A stretch of DNA of 64,000 bases from Leifsonia sp. Root112D2 (GTDB lineage Bacteria > Actinomycetota > Actinomycetes > Actinomycetales > Microbacteriaceae), in NCBI RefSeq assembly GCF_001424905.1, contig NZ_LMCU01000001.1, forward strand, positions 2,349,480 through 2,413,479, read 5' to 3'. The notes below the pieces were generated by a model. It did no database searches. It saw nothing but the letters and a program-made list of their open reading frames with translations, and was not told the DNA's origin. The position numbers and the translations under genes were made by a program. Below, piece after piece: positions 46,697-55,542 of this stretch (position 1 is the first letter of the stretch; each line of letters begins with the position of its first letter).

Positions 46697-46993
46697 ATGC
46701 CCGACATCAGCGCGGAGCAGGTTGCGCACCTGGCCGGCCTCGCACGAATCGACCTGAGTGCCGAAGAAATCCAATCCTTGACCACGGAACTCGGCCAGAT
46801 CGTCGAATCCGTCGCCAAGGTGAGCGAGGTGGCGACGCCCGATGTGCCCGCGACGAGCCATCCGGTTCCGCTGGCCAACGTCTTTCGTGACGACGTGGTC
46901 GTGCCCTCTCTCACGGTCGAGCAGGCCCTCTCCGGCACCGCAGACCGTGACGGTGACAAATTTCGCGTGCCCGCGATTCTGGACGAGGAGTAG
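46697..46993 (+). CDS. gatC: Asp/Glu-tRNA amidotransferase subunit C
   Basis: 98 residues. Belt-like subunit that holds GatA and GatB together. VAHLAGLARIDLSAEEIQSLTTEL and the C-terminal LRxD-like VPLANVFRDDVV are typical. CGGAGA lies upstream. Two bases separate it from gatA. Confidence 0.96.
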   Translation: MPDISAEQVAHLAGLARIDLSAEEIQSLTTELGQIVESVAKVSEVATPDVPATSHPVPLANVFRDDVVVPSLTVEQALSGTADRDGDKFRVPAILDEE

Positions 46994-46995
46994 CC

Positions 46996-48543
46996 ATGAC
47001 CGACCTGACCAGACTCTCCGCCTCCGAACTCGCGACGTTGCTTGCCTCGCGTGAGATCAGCAGCGTCGAGGCCACCACAGCCCATCTGAACCGCATCGGC
47101 GCCGTCGACACCGACGTGCACGCCTTTTTGCATGTCGCCACGGATGCCGCGCTCGAGACCGCGGCGCGGCTCGACGAGCGACGCGCCGCGGGCGAGGCCC
47201 TCGGCCCGCTCGCCGGCGTTCCGATCGCCATCAAGGATGTGCTGGCCACCCGAGACATGCCCACCACCTCGGGCTCGAAGATTCTCGAGGGCTGGCTGCC
47301 GCCGTACGACGCCACGGTCGTGCGCAAGCTGCGCGACGCCGACCTCATTCCGCTCGGCAAGACCAACATGGACGAGTTCGCGATGGGCTCATCCACGGAG
47401 CACTCCGCGTACGGCCCGACCCACAACCCCTGGGACCTGGAACGCATTCCGGGCGGCTCCGGAGGCGGCTCCGCGGCGGCGGTCGCAGCCTTCGAGGCGC
47501 CGCTGGCACTCGGCAGCGACACGGGCGGCTCGATCCGCCAGCCTGCCGCGGTGACGGGTTCCGTCGGCGTGAAACCCACCTACGGCGGAGTCAGCCGGTA
47601 TGGGGCCATCGCTCTGGCCAGTTCCCTCGACCAGGTCGGCCCGGTCTCGCGCACGGTGCTCGACGCCGCGCTGCTGCACGACGTGATAGCCGGGCACGAC
47701 CCGCTTGACTCGACGTCGTTGTCTGACACCTGGCCGTCCATGGCCGCCGCGGCGCGCGCCGGCACTGCCGACGCCGCGCTGAAGGGCATGCGCATCGGTG
47801 TCGTGAAGCAGATCGCCAGCGAAGGCTTCCAGGCCGGCGTGAAGCAGCGCTTCGAGGAGGCCCTGGCGCTGTTCACTGCGGCCGGCGCCGAGGTCGTCGA
47901 GGTGAGCGCGCCCAGTTTCGAGTATGCGGTGGCCGCGTACTACCTGATTCTGCCCGCCGAGGCGTCCAGCAACCTGGCCCGCTTCGATTCGGTGCGCTTC
48001 GGCATCCGCGTGAATCCAGAATCTGGCCCCATCACGAGTGAGCGCGTCATGTCCGCCACGCGCGACGCGGGCTTCGGGCCCGAGGTCAAGCGCCGCATCA
48101 TTCTGGGAACCTATGCGCTCAGTGCCGGCTACTACGACGCCTATTACGGCAGCGCCCAGAAGGTGCGCACCCTCATTCAGCGTGACTTCGACACGGCGTT
48201 CGGCCAGGTCGATGTGCTGGTGAGCCCGAGCGCGCCCACGACGGCGTTCAAACTCGGCGAGAAGATCAACGACCCGCTGGCGATGTACCTCAACGACATC
48301 ACCACCATTCCGGCGAACCTTGCCGGCGTGCCCGGCATGGGTCTGCCCATCGGCCTCGCCCCCGAAGACGGTCTGCCCGTTGGCCTGCAGATCATGGCGC
48401 CCGCCCGATCGGACGCGCGCCTGTACACGGTGGGCGCGGCCCTCGAGCGGCTGCTGGAGGCGCAGTGGGGCCACACCTTGCTGAGCCAGGCACCCGAGCT
48501 GGCTCAGTCTGGGATGTTCGCACATGAAGAAGGAGCGCTCTGA
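46996..48543 (+). CDS. gatA: Asp/Glu-tRNA amidotransferase subunit A
   Basis: 515 residues. Amidase that releases ammonia from glutamine. Ser-cisSer-Lys triad visible: Lys80 in VPIAIKDV, cis-Ser155 in PGGSGGGSAAAV and nucleophile Ser179 in GSDTGGSIRQPAA. The stop overlaps the gatB ATG. With GatB and GatC it converts misacylated Glu-tRNA(Gln) and/or Asp-tRNA(Asn), needed where GlnRS or AsnRS is missing. Confidence 0.98.
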   Translation: MTDLTRLSASELATLLASREISSVEATTAHLNRIGAVDTDVHAFLHVATDAALETAARLDERRAAGEALGPLAGVPIAIKDVLATRDMPTTSGSKILEGWLPPYDATVVRKLRDADLIPLGKTNMDEFAMGSSTEHSAYGPTHNPWDLERIPGGSGGGSAAAVAAFEAPLALGSDTGGSIRQPAAVTGSVGVKPTYGGVSRYGAIALASSLDQVGPVSRTVLDAALLHDVIAGHDPLDSTSLSDTWPSMAAAARAGTADAALKGMRIGVVKQIASEGFQAGVKQRFEEALALFTAAGAEVVEVSAPSFEYAVAAYYLILPAEASSNLARFDSVRFGIRVNPESGPITSERVMSATRDAGFGPEVKRRIILGTYALSAGYYDAYYGSAQKVRTLIQRDFDTAFGQVDVLVSPSAPTTAFKLGEKINDPLAMYLNDITTIPANLAGVPGMGLPIGLAPEDGLPVGLQIMAPARSDARLYTVGAALERLLEAQWGHTLLSQAPELAQSGMFAHEEGAL

Positions 48544-50045
48544 TGGCGAAGAAGGCCGAGCTGATGGACTTCGATGAGGCGCTGGCGAAGTACGAGCCCG
48601 TGCTCGGCTTTGAGGTGCACGTCGAACTGAACACCAAGACCAAGATGTTCTGCGGTTGCGCGAACGAATTCGGCCAGGGAGCCAACACCAACACGTGCCC
48701 CACCTGCCTCGGCCTGCCCGGCGGACTGCCGCAGGTGAACGGCAAGGCCATCGAGTCCAGCATCCGTCTGGGTCTTGCACTCGGCTGCGAGATCGCGGAG
48801 TACTCGCGCTTCGCCCGCAAGAACTACTTCTACCCCGACACCGCCAAGAACTTTCAGACCTCGCAGTACGACGAGCCGATCGCGTTTGAAGGCTCGCTCA
48901 CGATCGAGCTGGAGAGCGGGCGCCAGGTGACGGTGGCCATCGAGCGTGCCCACATGGAGGACGACGCCGGCAAGCTCACGCACATGGGCGGGGCGACCGG
49001 TCGCATCCAGGGTGCCGAGTACTCGCTCGTCGACTACAACCGCGGCGGCGTGCCGCTCGTGGAGATCGTCACGCACATGATCGAGGGTGGCGAGGCGGAT
49101 GCCCCCGAGATCGGTCGCACCTACGTTGCGGCCATCCGCGAGATCGTGAAGGCGCTCGGCGTCTCCAACGCGCGCATGGAGGAAGGCAACGTGCGTTGCG
49201 ACGCCAACGTGTCCCTGCGCCCGCGCGGCTCCGGCGTGCTCGGCACGCGCACCGAGACCAAGAACGTCAACTCGCTGCGTTCGGTCGAGCGTGCGGTGCG
49301 CTACGAGATCCAGCGTCAGGCGGCCGTTCTGGATGCCGGTGGCAGCATCACGCAGGAGACCCGGCACTGGCATGAAGACACCGGCACGACCAGTGCGGGG
49401 CGACCCAAGAGCGACGCCGACGACTACCGCTACTTCCCCGAGCCCGACCTCGTTCCCGTCGCGCCCAGCCGTGAGTGGGTCGAGGAACTGCGGGCGACCC
49501 TGCCCGAGCCTCCCGCCGCGCGACGCAAGCGTCTGGGGGACGCATGGGGCTTCACCGCGCTCGAGTTCCAGGATGTCGTCAACTCGGATCTGCTGGATTC
49601 GGTGGAGGCGACCATTGCGGCCGGGGCGACCCCGGCATCCGCCCGCAAATGGTGGACGGGGGAGATCGCCCGCCTTGCCAACGCGCAGGGAGTCGACGCG
49701 GCCTCGCTGGTGTCACCGCAGCACGTGGCCGAACTCGTGACGCTCGTCGACGCGGGGACCCTCACCGACCGCCTGGCCCGCCAGGTGCTCGAGGGCGTCA
49801 TAGCGGGCGAGGGCGCTCCGCAGCAGGTTGTGGATGCCCGCGGCCTGGCTGTGGTCTCCGACGACGGTGCTCTGATCGCCGCGATCGACGAGGCACTGGC
49901 CGCACAACCCGATGTGCTCGCGAAGATTCGCGACGGCAAGGTGCAGGCCGCCGGTGCGGTCATCGGCGCCGTCATGAAGGCCATGCGCGGTCAGGCGGAT
50001 GCCGCACGCGTGCGCGAATTGGTTCTGGAGCGCGCGAACGCATAA
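48543..50045 (+). CDS. gatB: Asp/Glu-tRNA amidotransferase subunit B
   Basis: 500 residues. Kinase/transamidation subunit: GFEVHVELNTKTKMFCGC, CPTCLGLPGGLPQVN, RKNYFYPDTAKNFQTSQYD, and PLVEIVTHMI near the catalytic cradle; C-terminal helical and YqeY-like domain (400-500). ATG overlaps the gatA stop. End of the operon except possibly the small gene that follows after 79 bases. Confidence 0.98.
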   Translation: MAKKAELMDFDEALAKYEPVLGFEVHVELNTKTKMFCGCANEFGQGANTNTCPTCLGLPGGLPQVNGKAIESSIRLGLALGCEIAEYSRFARKNYFYPDTAKNFQTSQYDEPIAFEGSLTIELESGRQVTVAIERAHMEDDAGKLTHMGGATGRIQGAEYSLVDYNRGGVPLVEIVTHMIEGGEADAPEIGRTYVAAIREIVKALGVSNARMEEGNVRCDANVSLRPRGSGVLGTRTETKNVNSLRSVERAVRYEIQRQAAVLDAGGSITQETRHWHEDTGTTSAGRPKSDADDYRYFPEPDLVPVAPSREWVEELRATLPEPPAARRKRLGDAWGFTALEFQDVVNSDLLDSVEATIAAGATPASARKWWTGEIARLANAQGVDAASLVSPQHVAELVTLVDAGTLTDRLARQVLEGVIAGEGAPQQVVDARGLAVVSDDGALIAAIDEALAAQPDVLAKIRDGKVQAAGAVIGAVMKAMRGQADAARVRELVLERANA

Positions 50046-50124
50046 TTGGTAGCCGTCTGACAGCGAACCCGCGTAGGGTTGCGACAACGGAGCCACTCAG
50101 GCTTCCTGATGAGGGAGCGCAACG

Positions 50125-50265
50125 ATGTCCGATAAGTCACCCAAGAAATCCTCGGCCAAGACGGCCGCAACGAAGACGCTGAAGGAAAAGCGCGCCGATA
50201 AGCACGCCAAGGCGGCGTCGAAGTCGTCCAGCGGCGACATCACGGCGACCACCAACAAGCGCTAA
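50125..50265 (+). CDS. 46-residue lysine-rich basic protein
   Basis: Starts MSDKSPKKSSAKTAATK and ends TATTNKR. Lys/Ala/Ser-rich, about 13 lysines and 2 arginines, no hydrophobic core, resembling histone-tail-like or ribosome-associated small basic proteins. A proper Shine-Dalgarno sequence (GAGGGAG) precedes the ATG with seven-base spacing, and the codon pattern is that of a coding region. I recall similar short proteins annotated as hypothetical in Microbacteriaceae, but cannot verify. Function unknown. Confidence 0.72.
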   Translation: MSDKSPKKSSAKTAATKTLKEKRADKHAKAASKSSSGDITATTNKR

Positions 50266-50290
50266 GCCGTTCAGGCGGTTGAATGGGGGA

Positions 50291-51844
50291 ATGACTTCTC
50301 CCATTCAATCGCTTCGCTCAGATCTGACGGCCGCCGATTTCACCGTCGACGGCCTTGGTGCGCTGTGGGGTGAGGATGCCGCGGCAGCCCTGTTTCGTGG
50401 GCACCGTGTTCCCTCGGTGCGCGCCCTGGAGGCACGTCGCGACCGGGCCGGGCTGCTCGATGCGGCGGCAACGCTCGCGAGACTCTTCGTGCTCGGCCTG
50501 CCCGTTCGGTCAAACGAGCTTGAACGCGCATTGCCCTCCCTCGGATGCCGCGGCGCGGTCGAGTTGGGGTTGGTTGCCGTGGAGGTTTCTTCAGGCGATA
50601 TGACGCCGCTGCTCGATCTGCGACCGTACGCGTTCACCGACGCGCGCGGCGCCGGCGAATGGTGGATAGCATCCGACCTCGGCGAACTCGCGCTCGGGCA
50701 GGCGATACCCGAGGCACACGTGCTGGGCGTGGGCGGAGCGTCGCTGACGCTCGCCAGTTTGATCATCGCCGACCCCGTGCACAGCGCCCTTGATCTCGGC
50801 ACCGGATGCGGTATTCAGGCCATGCATGTTTCACGGCACGCACACCGGGTCGTTGCGACCGATATTTCGGAGCGGGCTCTCGAGCTGGCCCGCCTCAACG
50901 CCGAGCTGAACGGCATCGAGAACATCGAGTTTCGGCTCGGCAGCCTGTTCGAACCGGTGGCGGGGGAGCGCTTTGACCAGATCGTGTCGAACCCGCCCTT
51001 CGTCATCACACCCCGCGGCGACGGGGTGCCCGCCTACGAATACCGCGACGGTGGAATGGTGGGCGATGCGCTCGTCGCCGAGGTGATCCGGGGCACGGCA
51101 GCCCACCTGAACCCCGGCGGCGTGGCCCAGATGCTGGGCAACTGGGAGTATCACGGTGAGATGGATGCCTTCGAACGCCTCACACGCTGGCTCGACGGCA
51201 CCGGTCTCGACGCGTGGATCGTCGAGCGCGAGGTGCAAGGCCCCGCGCTCTACGCGGAGACCTGGATTCGAGACGGCGGTACCCGGGCGGGAACGACGGA
51301 ATTCGATCGGCTCTCCAACGCCTGGCTCGACGATTTCGGCCAGCGCCAGGTGACACGCGTCGGCTTCGGCTACGTGACGCTGCGACGCCCGCGCGCCGGC
51401 GAGCCCACCCTGCGACGCCTTGAACGCCTGGGTGGTGCGATCGGCGACAGCGCGACGGGCCTCGGCGTGCACCTCGCGGCGAGCCTCGCCGCGCACGACT
51501 GGCAGCATGCTCGCGGTGACGACGAACTGGCCGACGTCGCTCTGAGCCTCGCCGGCGACGTCACCGAAGAACGTCACTATTGGCCGGGCGACGACGATCC
51601 GACCGTGATGACCCTGCGCCAGGGCGGTGGATTCGGCCGGTCCGTGCCGCTCGACACCGGCCTTGCCGCGCTCGTCGGCGCCAGCGACGGTGAGTTGAGT
51701 GTCGCAGCGATCATTGCCGCGATCGCCGAGCTCCTCGGGGTGAACGAAGGTGAGTTGCGCGCCGAACTGCTTCCGCGCATCCGGCAACTGATCGTCACCG
51801 GATTTCTTCTGCCACCCCTCAGCCCAGGCCGACCACAAGGTTGA
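50291..51844 (+). CDS. SAM-dependent methyltransferase with NPPF motif
   Basis: 517 residues from ATG 50291 (TTG 50279 is in frame). Central class I methyltransferase: DLGTGCGIQAMHVSRHAH (motif I) and FDQIVSNPPFVITPRGD (motif IV near residue 232), the NPPF of HemK/PrmC, TrmN6 and RlmF-type enzymes that methylate planar NH2 groups. Flanked by N-terminal (about 1-140) and C-terminal (about 330-517) domains found in the actinobacterial version. Substrate unknown. Its last 26 bases overlap the convergent gene. Confidence 0.87.
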   Translation: MTSPIQSLRSDLTAADFTVDGLGALWGEDAAAALFRGHRVPSVRALEARRDRAGLLDAAATLARLFVLGLPVRSNELERALPSLGCRGAVELGLVAVEVSSGDMTPLLDLRPYAFTDARGAGEWWIASDLGELALGQAIPEAHVLGVGGASLTLASLIIADPVHSALDLGTGCGIQAMHVSRHAHRVVATDISERALELARLNAELNGIENIEFRLGSLFEPVAGERFDQIVSNPPFVITPRGDGVPAYEYRDGGMVGDALVAEVIRGTAAHLNPGGVAQMLGNWEYHGEMDAFERLTRWLDGTGLDAWIVEREVQGPALYAETWIRDGGTRAGTTEFDRLSNAWLDDFGQRQVTRVGFGYVTLRRPRAGEPTLRRLERLGGAIGDSATGLGVHLAASLAAHDWQHARGDDELADVALSLAGDVTEERHYWPGDDDPTVMTLRQGGGFGRSVPLDTGLAALVGASDGELSVAAIIAAIAELLGVNEGELRAELLPRIRQLIVTGFLLPPLSPGRPQG

Positions 51845-52496
51845 TGGTCGTGGCAAGCACCACCGCGCCGAACAGATACGAGAGCAGCGTGTGCGAAAAA
51901 ACGATCTTGCGCAGTTCGCTCGTCTGCAGGGCCGTGTCTGAGACCTGATACGTCATGCCCAGGTCAAAGGCGAGGTAGGCGAAATCGGTGTATTGCGGCG
52001 CCTCCTTCTGGTTGTAGTCGATGCCGCCCACCGGTTCGGTGTAGTACACGCGGGCGTAGCGCAGGGTGTACAGCGTGTGAACGAGTCCCCACGAGAGCGC
52101 GACGCTTGCCACCGCCAGGGCGGCGAGTCCCGCCCGCGCGCCGCCCTGTTCGGCCTGGCCGCGAATGAGCACGATGGCCACAGCCGCGAGGCTGGCCACA
52201 CTGGCACCGAGCATGAGCAGATCACCGATGGCACGATTCGGATCTTCCCGCGTCGCGTGTGCCTTCGTGTCGTCGGGGTTGAGGCGCCAGACGATCAGCC
52301 ACACCCATACAAGGTAGGTCAGACAGGCCGCGGCCCAGCCGGCAACGGGCGCGTACCACCACGAACTGAGCAGGCCGACGATCACCCCAACGACGATGAA
52401 GGCGAGCGCCATCGCGGCGAGCCGGCGTCGAGAGCGAGCATTGGTGATCAGATCGGATGCCACGTGCTGATCGTGCCACGCGGCGGCGGCAGGCAT
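51819..52496 (-). CDS. DUF1345 family membrane protein
   Basis: 225 residues from ATG 52496 (GAGAGG upstream; GTG 52463 is an alternative). About five membrane helices (near 24-45, 48-68, 90-112, 120-140, 195-222) and the family motif YTEPVGGIDYNQKEAPQYTDFAYLAF. Function unknown. It overlaps the methyltransferase gene tail to tail by 26 bases and is divergent from the thioesterase. Confidence 0.88.
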   Translation of the reverse strand: MPAAAAWHDQHVASDLITNARSRRRLAAMALAFIVVGVIVGLLSSWWYAPVAGWAAACLTYLVWVWLIVWRLNPDDTKAHATREDPNRAIGDLLMLGASVASLAAVAIVLIRGQAEQGGARAGLAALAVASVALSWGLVHTLYTLRYARVYYTEPVGGIDYNQKEAPQYTDFAYLAFDLGMTYQVSDTALQTSELRKIVFSHTLLSYLFGAVVLATTINLVVGLG

Positions 52497-52523
52497 CAGC
52501 AGCCTCTCGGCGCGCCGAACGCA

Positions 52524-52529
52524 TAGGAT
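52524..52529 (+). promoter_or_regulatory. -10 box, leaderless thioesterase gene
   Basis: TAGGAT followed by seven bases and the ATG at 52537. Confidence 0.55.
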
Positions 52530-52536
52530 TTCTTGC

Positions 52537-53055
52537 ATGGCAACCGCAGAGCATGCGCCCGAGCCCATTCGTGAACGAACGGTGCGCTGGCAGGATCCCC
52601 TCGTCGGTGCCGCGTTGATTCCCACCATGAGCGGCCTCGACTATGTACGTGGCATGATCGACGGTCGTGTGCCGCCGCCACCGATCGCCTCGCACATGAA
52701 TATGCGCGTCGTGGCCGCAGAAACCGGTTCAACGACGTTCGAATTCGAGCCAGACGAGTCGCACTACAACCCGATAGGCACTGTGCACGGCGGCCTCGTG
52801 TGCACGCTGCTGGATTCAGCCGTCGGCTGCGCGGTGCAGACCACCTTGCCGCAGGGGCAGGGCTACACCTCGATTGAGATCAAGGTGAACTACCTGCGCC
52901 CCGTGTACGGCAATCTGGGCACGCTCACCTGCATCGGCACCGTCACGAAGCCGGGCCGCCGGGTGGCCTTCGCCGAAGCCCAGGTGATGGATGCCCACGG
53001 CGTGCTGCTCGCGACGGCGAGCAGCACGCTCCTGGTTTTTCCGCTGGTCGAGTAG
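52537..53055 (+). CDS. PaaI-type acyl-CoA thioesterase
   Basis: 172 residues, hotdog fold. Signature YNPIGTVHGGLVCTLLDSAVGCAV (about 76-99) carries the catalytic N/D and HGG elements of PaaI/ACOT13-like enzymes. A substrate cannot be assigned, but the convergent neighbour encodes an acyl-CoA ligase. The stop codon lies inside a long palindrome. Confidence 0.9.
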   Translation: MATAEHAPEPIRERTVRWQDPLVGAALIPTMSGLDYVRGMIDGRVPPPPIASHMNMRVVAAETGSTTFEFEPDESHYNPIGTVHGGLVCTLLDSAVGCAVQTTLPQGQGYTSIEIKVNYLRPVYGNLGTLTCIGTVTKPGRRVAFAEAQVMDAHGVLLATASSTLLVFPLVE

Positions 53056-53123
53056 CGACGAAGGAGCGTATCGAGACCCGTCGCCCGAGTCTCGATACGG
53101 TCGAAAAGCGCTCGCTACTCGAC
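53047..53123. repeat. 77-bp two-part palindrome containing both convergent stop codons
   Basis: Outer arms GTCGAGTAGCGA (53047-53058) / TCGCTACTCGAC (53112-53123) and inner arms CGTATCGAGAC (53067-53077) / GTCTCGATACG (53089-53099) are both perfect. The TAG of the thioesterase (53053-53055) and the TAG of the ligase (53115-53117) are the same position of the two outer arms. Sequences of this kind (TATCGAGAC/GTCTCGATA) recur between genes in related genomes as far as I recall. Probably a bidirectional terminator or REP-like element. Confidence 0.85.
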
Positions 53124-54818
53124 CCCCGGCGTGCGGGCGAGCAGCGCGTCGCGCACCTGGCGGCGCACCACCTTGCCGACGAGAGATCGAGGCAGCTCGT
53201 CGAGCTCGAATACGTGCCGCGGCACCTTGTATGCGGCGAGACTTTCGCGGGCCCACGACCGGATGGCGTCCTCGTCGAGTGAGGCGCCAGCCTCGAGTAC
53301 CACGGCCGCCACGACGTCTTCGCCGCCGCGCTCCTGCGGCAGGCCCACGACCGAGACGTCGGCGATGCCCGGGAATGCGCGCAGGGCATCTTCGACCTCG
53401 CTCGGCGACACGTTGAAGCCGCCGGTGATGATGAGATCCTTGATGCGGTCCACGACGGAGACGTAGCCGTCGGCATCCATCGTCACGATGTCGCCGGTGC
53501 GAAACCAGCCGCCGTCGAGCAGCACGGCGGAGGTCTCCTCTGGCTTGTTCCAGTAGCCCGAGAACACCTGTGGGCCACGAGCGATGAGTTCGCCCTCCTC
53601 GCCCGGTGCACGCACCGTGTCGGTGTCGTCGGGATCGACCACACGAATCTCGGTGCTCGGCAACGGAAGCCCCACCGTTCCGGCGCGACGCGTGGAACCG
53701 ACCGGGTTGGCCATGAGCACGGGGGAGCATTCGGAGAGTCCGTAACCCTCGACGAGGTATCCGCCGGTCTTCGTCTCCCACAGATCCACGATGGGCTGCG
53801 GCAGATTCATGGCCCCCGAGATGGCAATCTCGATGCCCGCCAGCGAAACCTTGCGCTCGGCCGCGGCGTGCACCAGGCGCTCATAGATGGGCGGAACGGC
53901 GGGCAGGAAGGTGGCAGGCCGCCTTTTCACCACATCGAGAACAAGATCCGGGTCGAACTTGGGGAACAGCACGAGCCGTGCACCCATGCTCATGGCGAAG
54001 GTGAGGCAGAGCGTGAGCCCGTACGCGTGAAACAGCGGCAGCACCGCGTAGACGACGGATGATCCGCGCTTGATTGCCGGAACCCAGGCGCGAGCCTGCG
54101 CCGCATTCGCTGTCACGTTGGCGTGCGTGAGCATGGCGCCCTTCGGAACCCCGGTCGTTCCGCTCGTGTACTGGATGAGCGCCAGATCGTCGGCGGCGGG
54201 GCGGGGAACGGACTTCTTGATGCGGCGATTGCCGAGCAGCTTCTCCCAGCTGATGGTGCCGCGCACCGAGGTCGTGAGCTGCCCGCGAGCCCTGCGGGCA
54301 GCGGGAACGGGCAGTCGAAGCGCGGCGCGTTTGCTGAGCGGCATCGCTCGCGTGATGTCAACCGAGACGACGGTTTCCACACCGAGGTCGGCCGGCAGAT
54401 CCTGCACCATCGCGCTTGCCTTGTCCCACACGATGGCGAGATGCGCACCATGATCTTCGAACTGGTGGCGCAACTCCCGCGGCGTGTACAGCGGGTTGTG
54501 CTCGATCACTATCGCGCCCAGGCGCAGCACGGCGTAGAACGCCACGACGTGCTGCGGGCAGTTGGGCAGCACGAGGGCAATGCGGTCGCCCCTGCGCACC
54601 CCCGCGCGACGCAGGCCCTCGGCCGCGCGCTCGATCTGTTCGCCCAACTCGGTGTATGTCGTCGTCGCGCCGAAGAACTCGAGCGCCACATGCCTGCCGT
54701 AGCGCTTGACCGAATCCTGAATCAGGTGTGAAAGCGACCCGGTGGGCACATCGATGTCGTCGGGAACACCGGGAGCGTAGCTGGAGAGCCAGGGGCGATC
54801 GTCGTTGTCAGTCGTCAC
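53115..54818 (-). CDS. Long-chain acyl-CoA ligase (AMP-dependent)
   Basis: 567 residues from GTG 54818. ANL superfamily: P-loop YTSGTTGVPKGAMLTHANV (from about 212), GYGLSECSPV, GWFRTGDIVTMD and the hinge DRIKDLIITGGFNVSPSEVE with the C-terminal catalytic lysine in RSLVGKVVRR. Best resembles FadD-type fatty-acid ligases. Leaderless -10 box decides for GTG 54818 over TTG 54824. Last residues VE and the stop come from the palindrome at 53047-53123. Confidence 0.93.
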   Translation of the reverse strand: MTTDNDDRPWLSSYAPGVPDDIDVPTGSLSHLIQDSVKRYGRHVALEFFGATTTYTELGEQIERAAEGLRRAGVRRGDRIALVLPNCPQHVVAFYAVLRLGAIVIEHNPLYTPRELRHQFEDHGAHLAIVWDKASAMVQDLPADLGVETVVSVDITRAMPLSKRAALRLPVPAARRARGQLTTSVRGTISWEKLLGNRRIKKSVPRPAADDLALIQYTSGTTGVPKGAMLTHANVTANAAQARAWVPAIKRGSSVVYAVLPLFHAYGLTLCLTFAMSMGARLVLFPKFDPDLVLDVVKRRPATFLPAVPPIYERLVHAAAERKVSLAGIEIAISGAMNLPQPIVDLWETKTGGYLVEGYGLSECSPVLMANPVGSTRRAGTVGLPLPSTEIRVVDPDDTDTVRAPGEEGELIARGPQVFSGYWNKPEETSAVLLDGGWFRTGDIVTMDADGYVSVVDRIKDLIITGGFNVSPSEVEDALRAFPGIADVSVVGLPQERGGEDVVAAVVLEAGASLDEDAIRSWARESLAAYKVPRHVFELDELPRSLVGKVVRRQVRDALLARTPGVE

Positions 54819-54824
54819 GCTCAA

Positions 54825-54830
54825 AGCCTA
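54825..54830 (-). promoter_or_regulatory. -10 box, leaderless acyl-CoA ligase gene
   Basis: TAGGCT on the minus strand followed by six bases and GTG 54818; identical to the glgP hexamer. Confidence 0.55.
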
Positions 54831-54848
54831 CGCGTGGATGCGAAAGGG

Positions 54849-55418
54849 CTAGGCGGCGACGCGAGAATCCCTGCCGGTCAGCGCGAGCAGTTTCACCTGC
54901 AGCGGGGCGAGGTCCTCGACGGGAACAGGGGAGTTGAAGAGACCGCTGGCCTGAAGCGTGTCTTTCTGGGGGGCGAAGATGCTCCAGGCCGCCTCCACCA
55001 GCTCGTCGCCGAGGTCCTCGTCTGCCCCTATCGCGCGGGAAAGATCCCAGGTGTGCACAATGACGTCGGAAACCTGTTCGCTCAGGTAGTCGATGACGTC
55101 GACCGTGTCATAGGAGAGCTGAACCTTGGCGTGTAGATCCCTCGTCTGCCAGGCCTCCGTGGCCGCGTTCGAGTAGCGATCCCATTCCGCTTTCAGGTCA
55201 TCGCCCAGGGGGTCGATGCGGGCCTGAGCCTCGCGCACAGAACGTCCGTCGAGAAGCAGCGGAATCCACTGCTGTTCTTCGATCACATGCGAGACCAGGG
55301 CGCGCACATCCCACTCGACGTCAGGCGTGGGCGCCGTCCAGTCGGTCACGCTCGCCACGCGCTCGCCGAACGTTCGGTGGGCCAGGGTTTGCACCTGCAG
55401 CCAGTCGATTTTTCCCAT
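54849..55418 (-). CDS. DinB-fold protein, maleylpyruvate isomerase/TIGR03086-like
   Basis: 189 residues from ATG 55418 (GAGACGAG upstream). Four-helix DinB-like fold with VEWDVRALVSHVIEEQQWIPLLL (His in the first metal motif) and DVIVHTWDLSRAIG (second His). Family members are mycothiol-dependent isomerases and metal-binding enzymes; actual reaction unknown. Convergent/parallel neighbours give no pathway. Confidence 0.85.
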   Translation of the reverse strand: MGKIDWLQVQTLAHRTFGERVASVTDWTAPTPDVEWDVRALVSHVIEEQQWIPLLLDGRSVREAQARIDPLGDDLKAEWDRYSNAATEAWQTRDLHAKVQLSYDTVDVIDYLSEQVSDVIVHTWDLSRAIGADEDLGDELVEAAWSIFAPQKDTLQASGLFNSPVPVEDLAPLQVKLLALTGRDSRVAA

Positions 55419-55542
55419 AGCTCGTCTCTTCGATTCGTGATGCCTGTTTTTGCCAACGCGTCGGCTGGACCGCTTGTTCCCGTGTTGCCCCGTGTGCCGC
55501 CCGATATGAGTGCTGGCTCGCCGTGCCGGGCGATCCGATGGC

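Noticed and set aside
53047..53123. Inverted repeats as ends of an insertion sequence
   Set aside because: Arms enclose only a few bases; there is no transposase and no target duplication.
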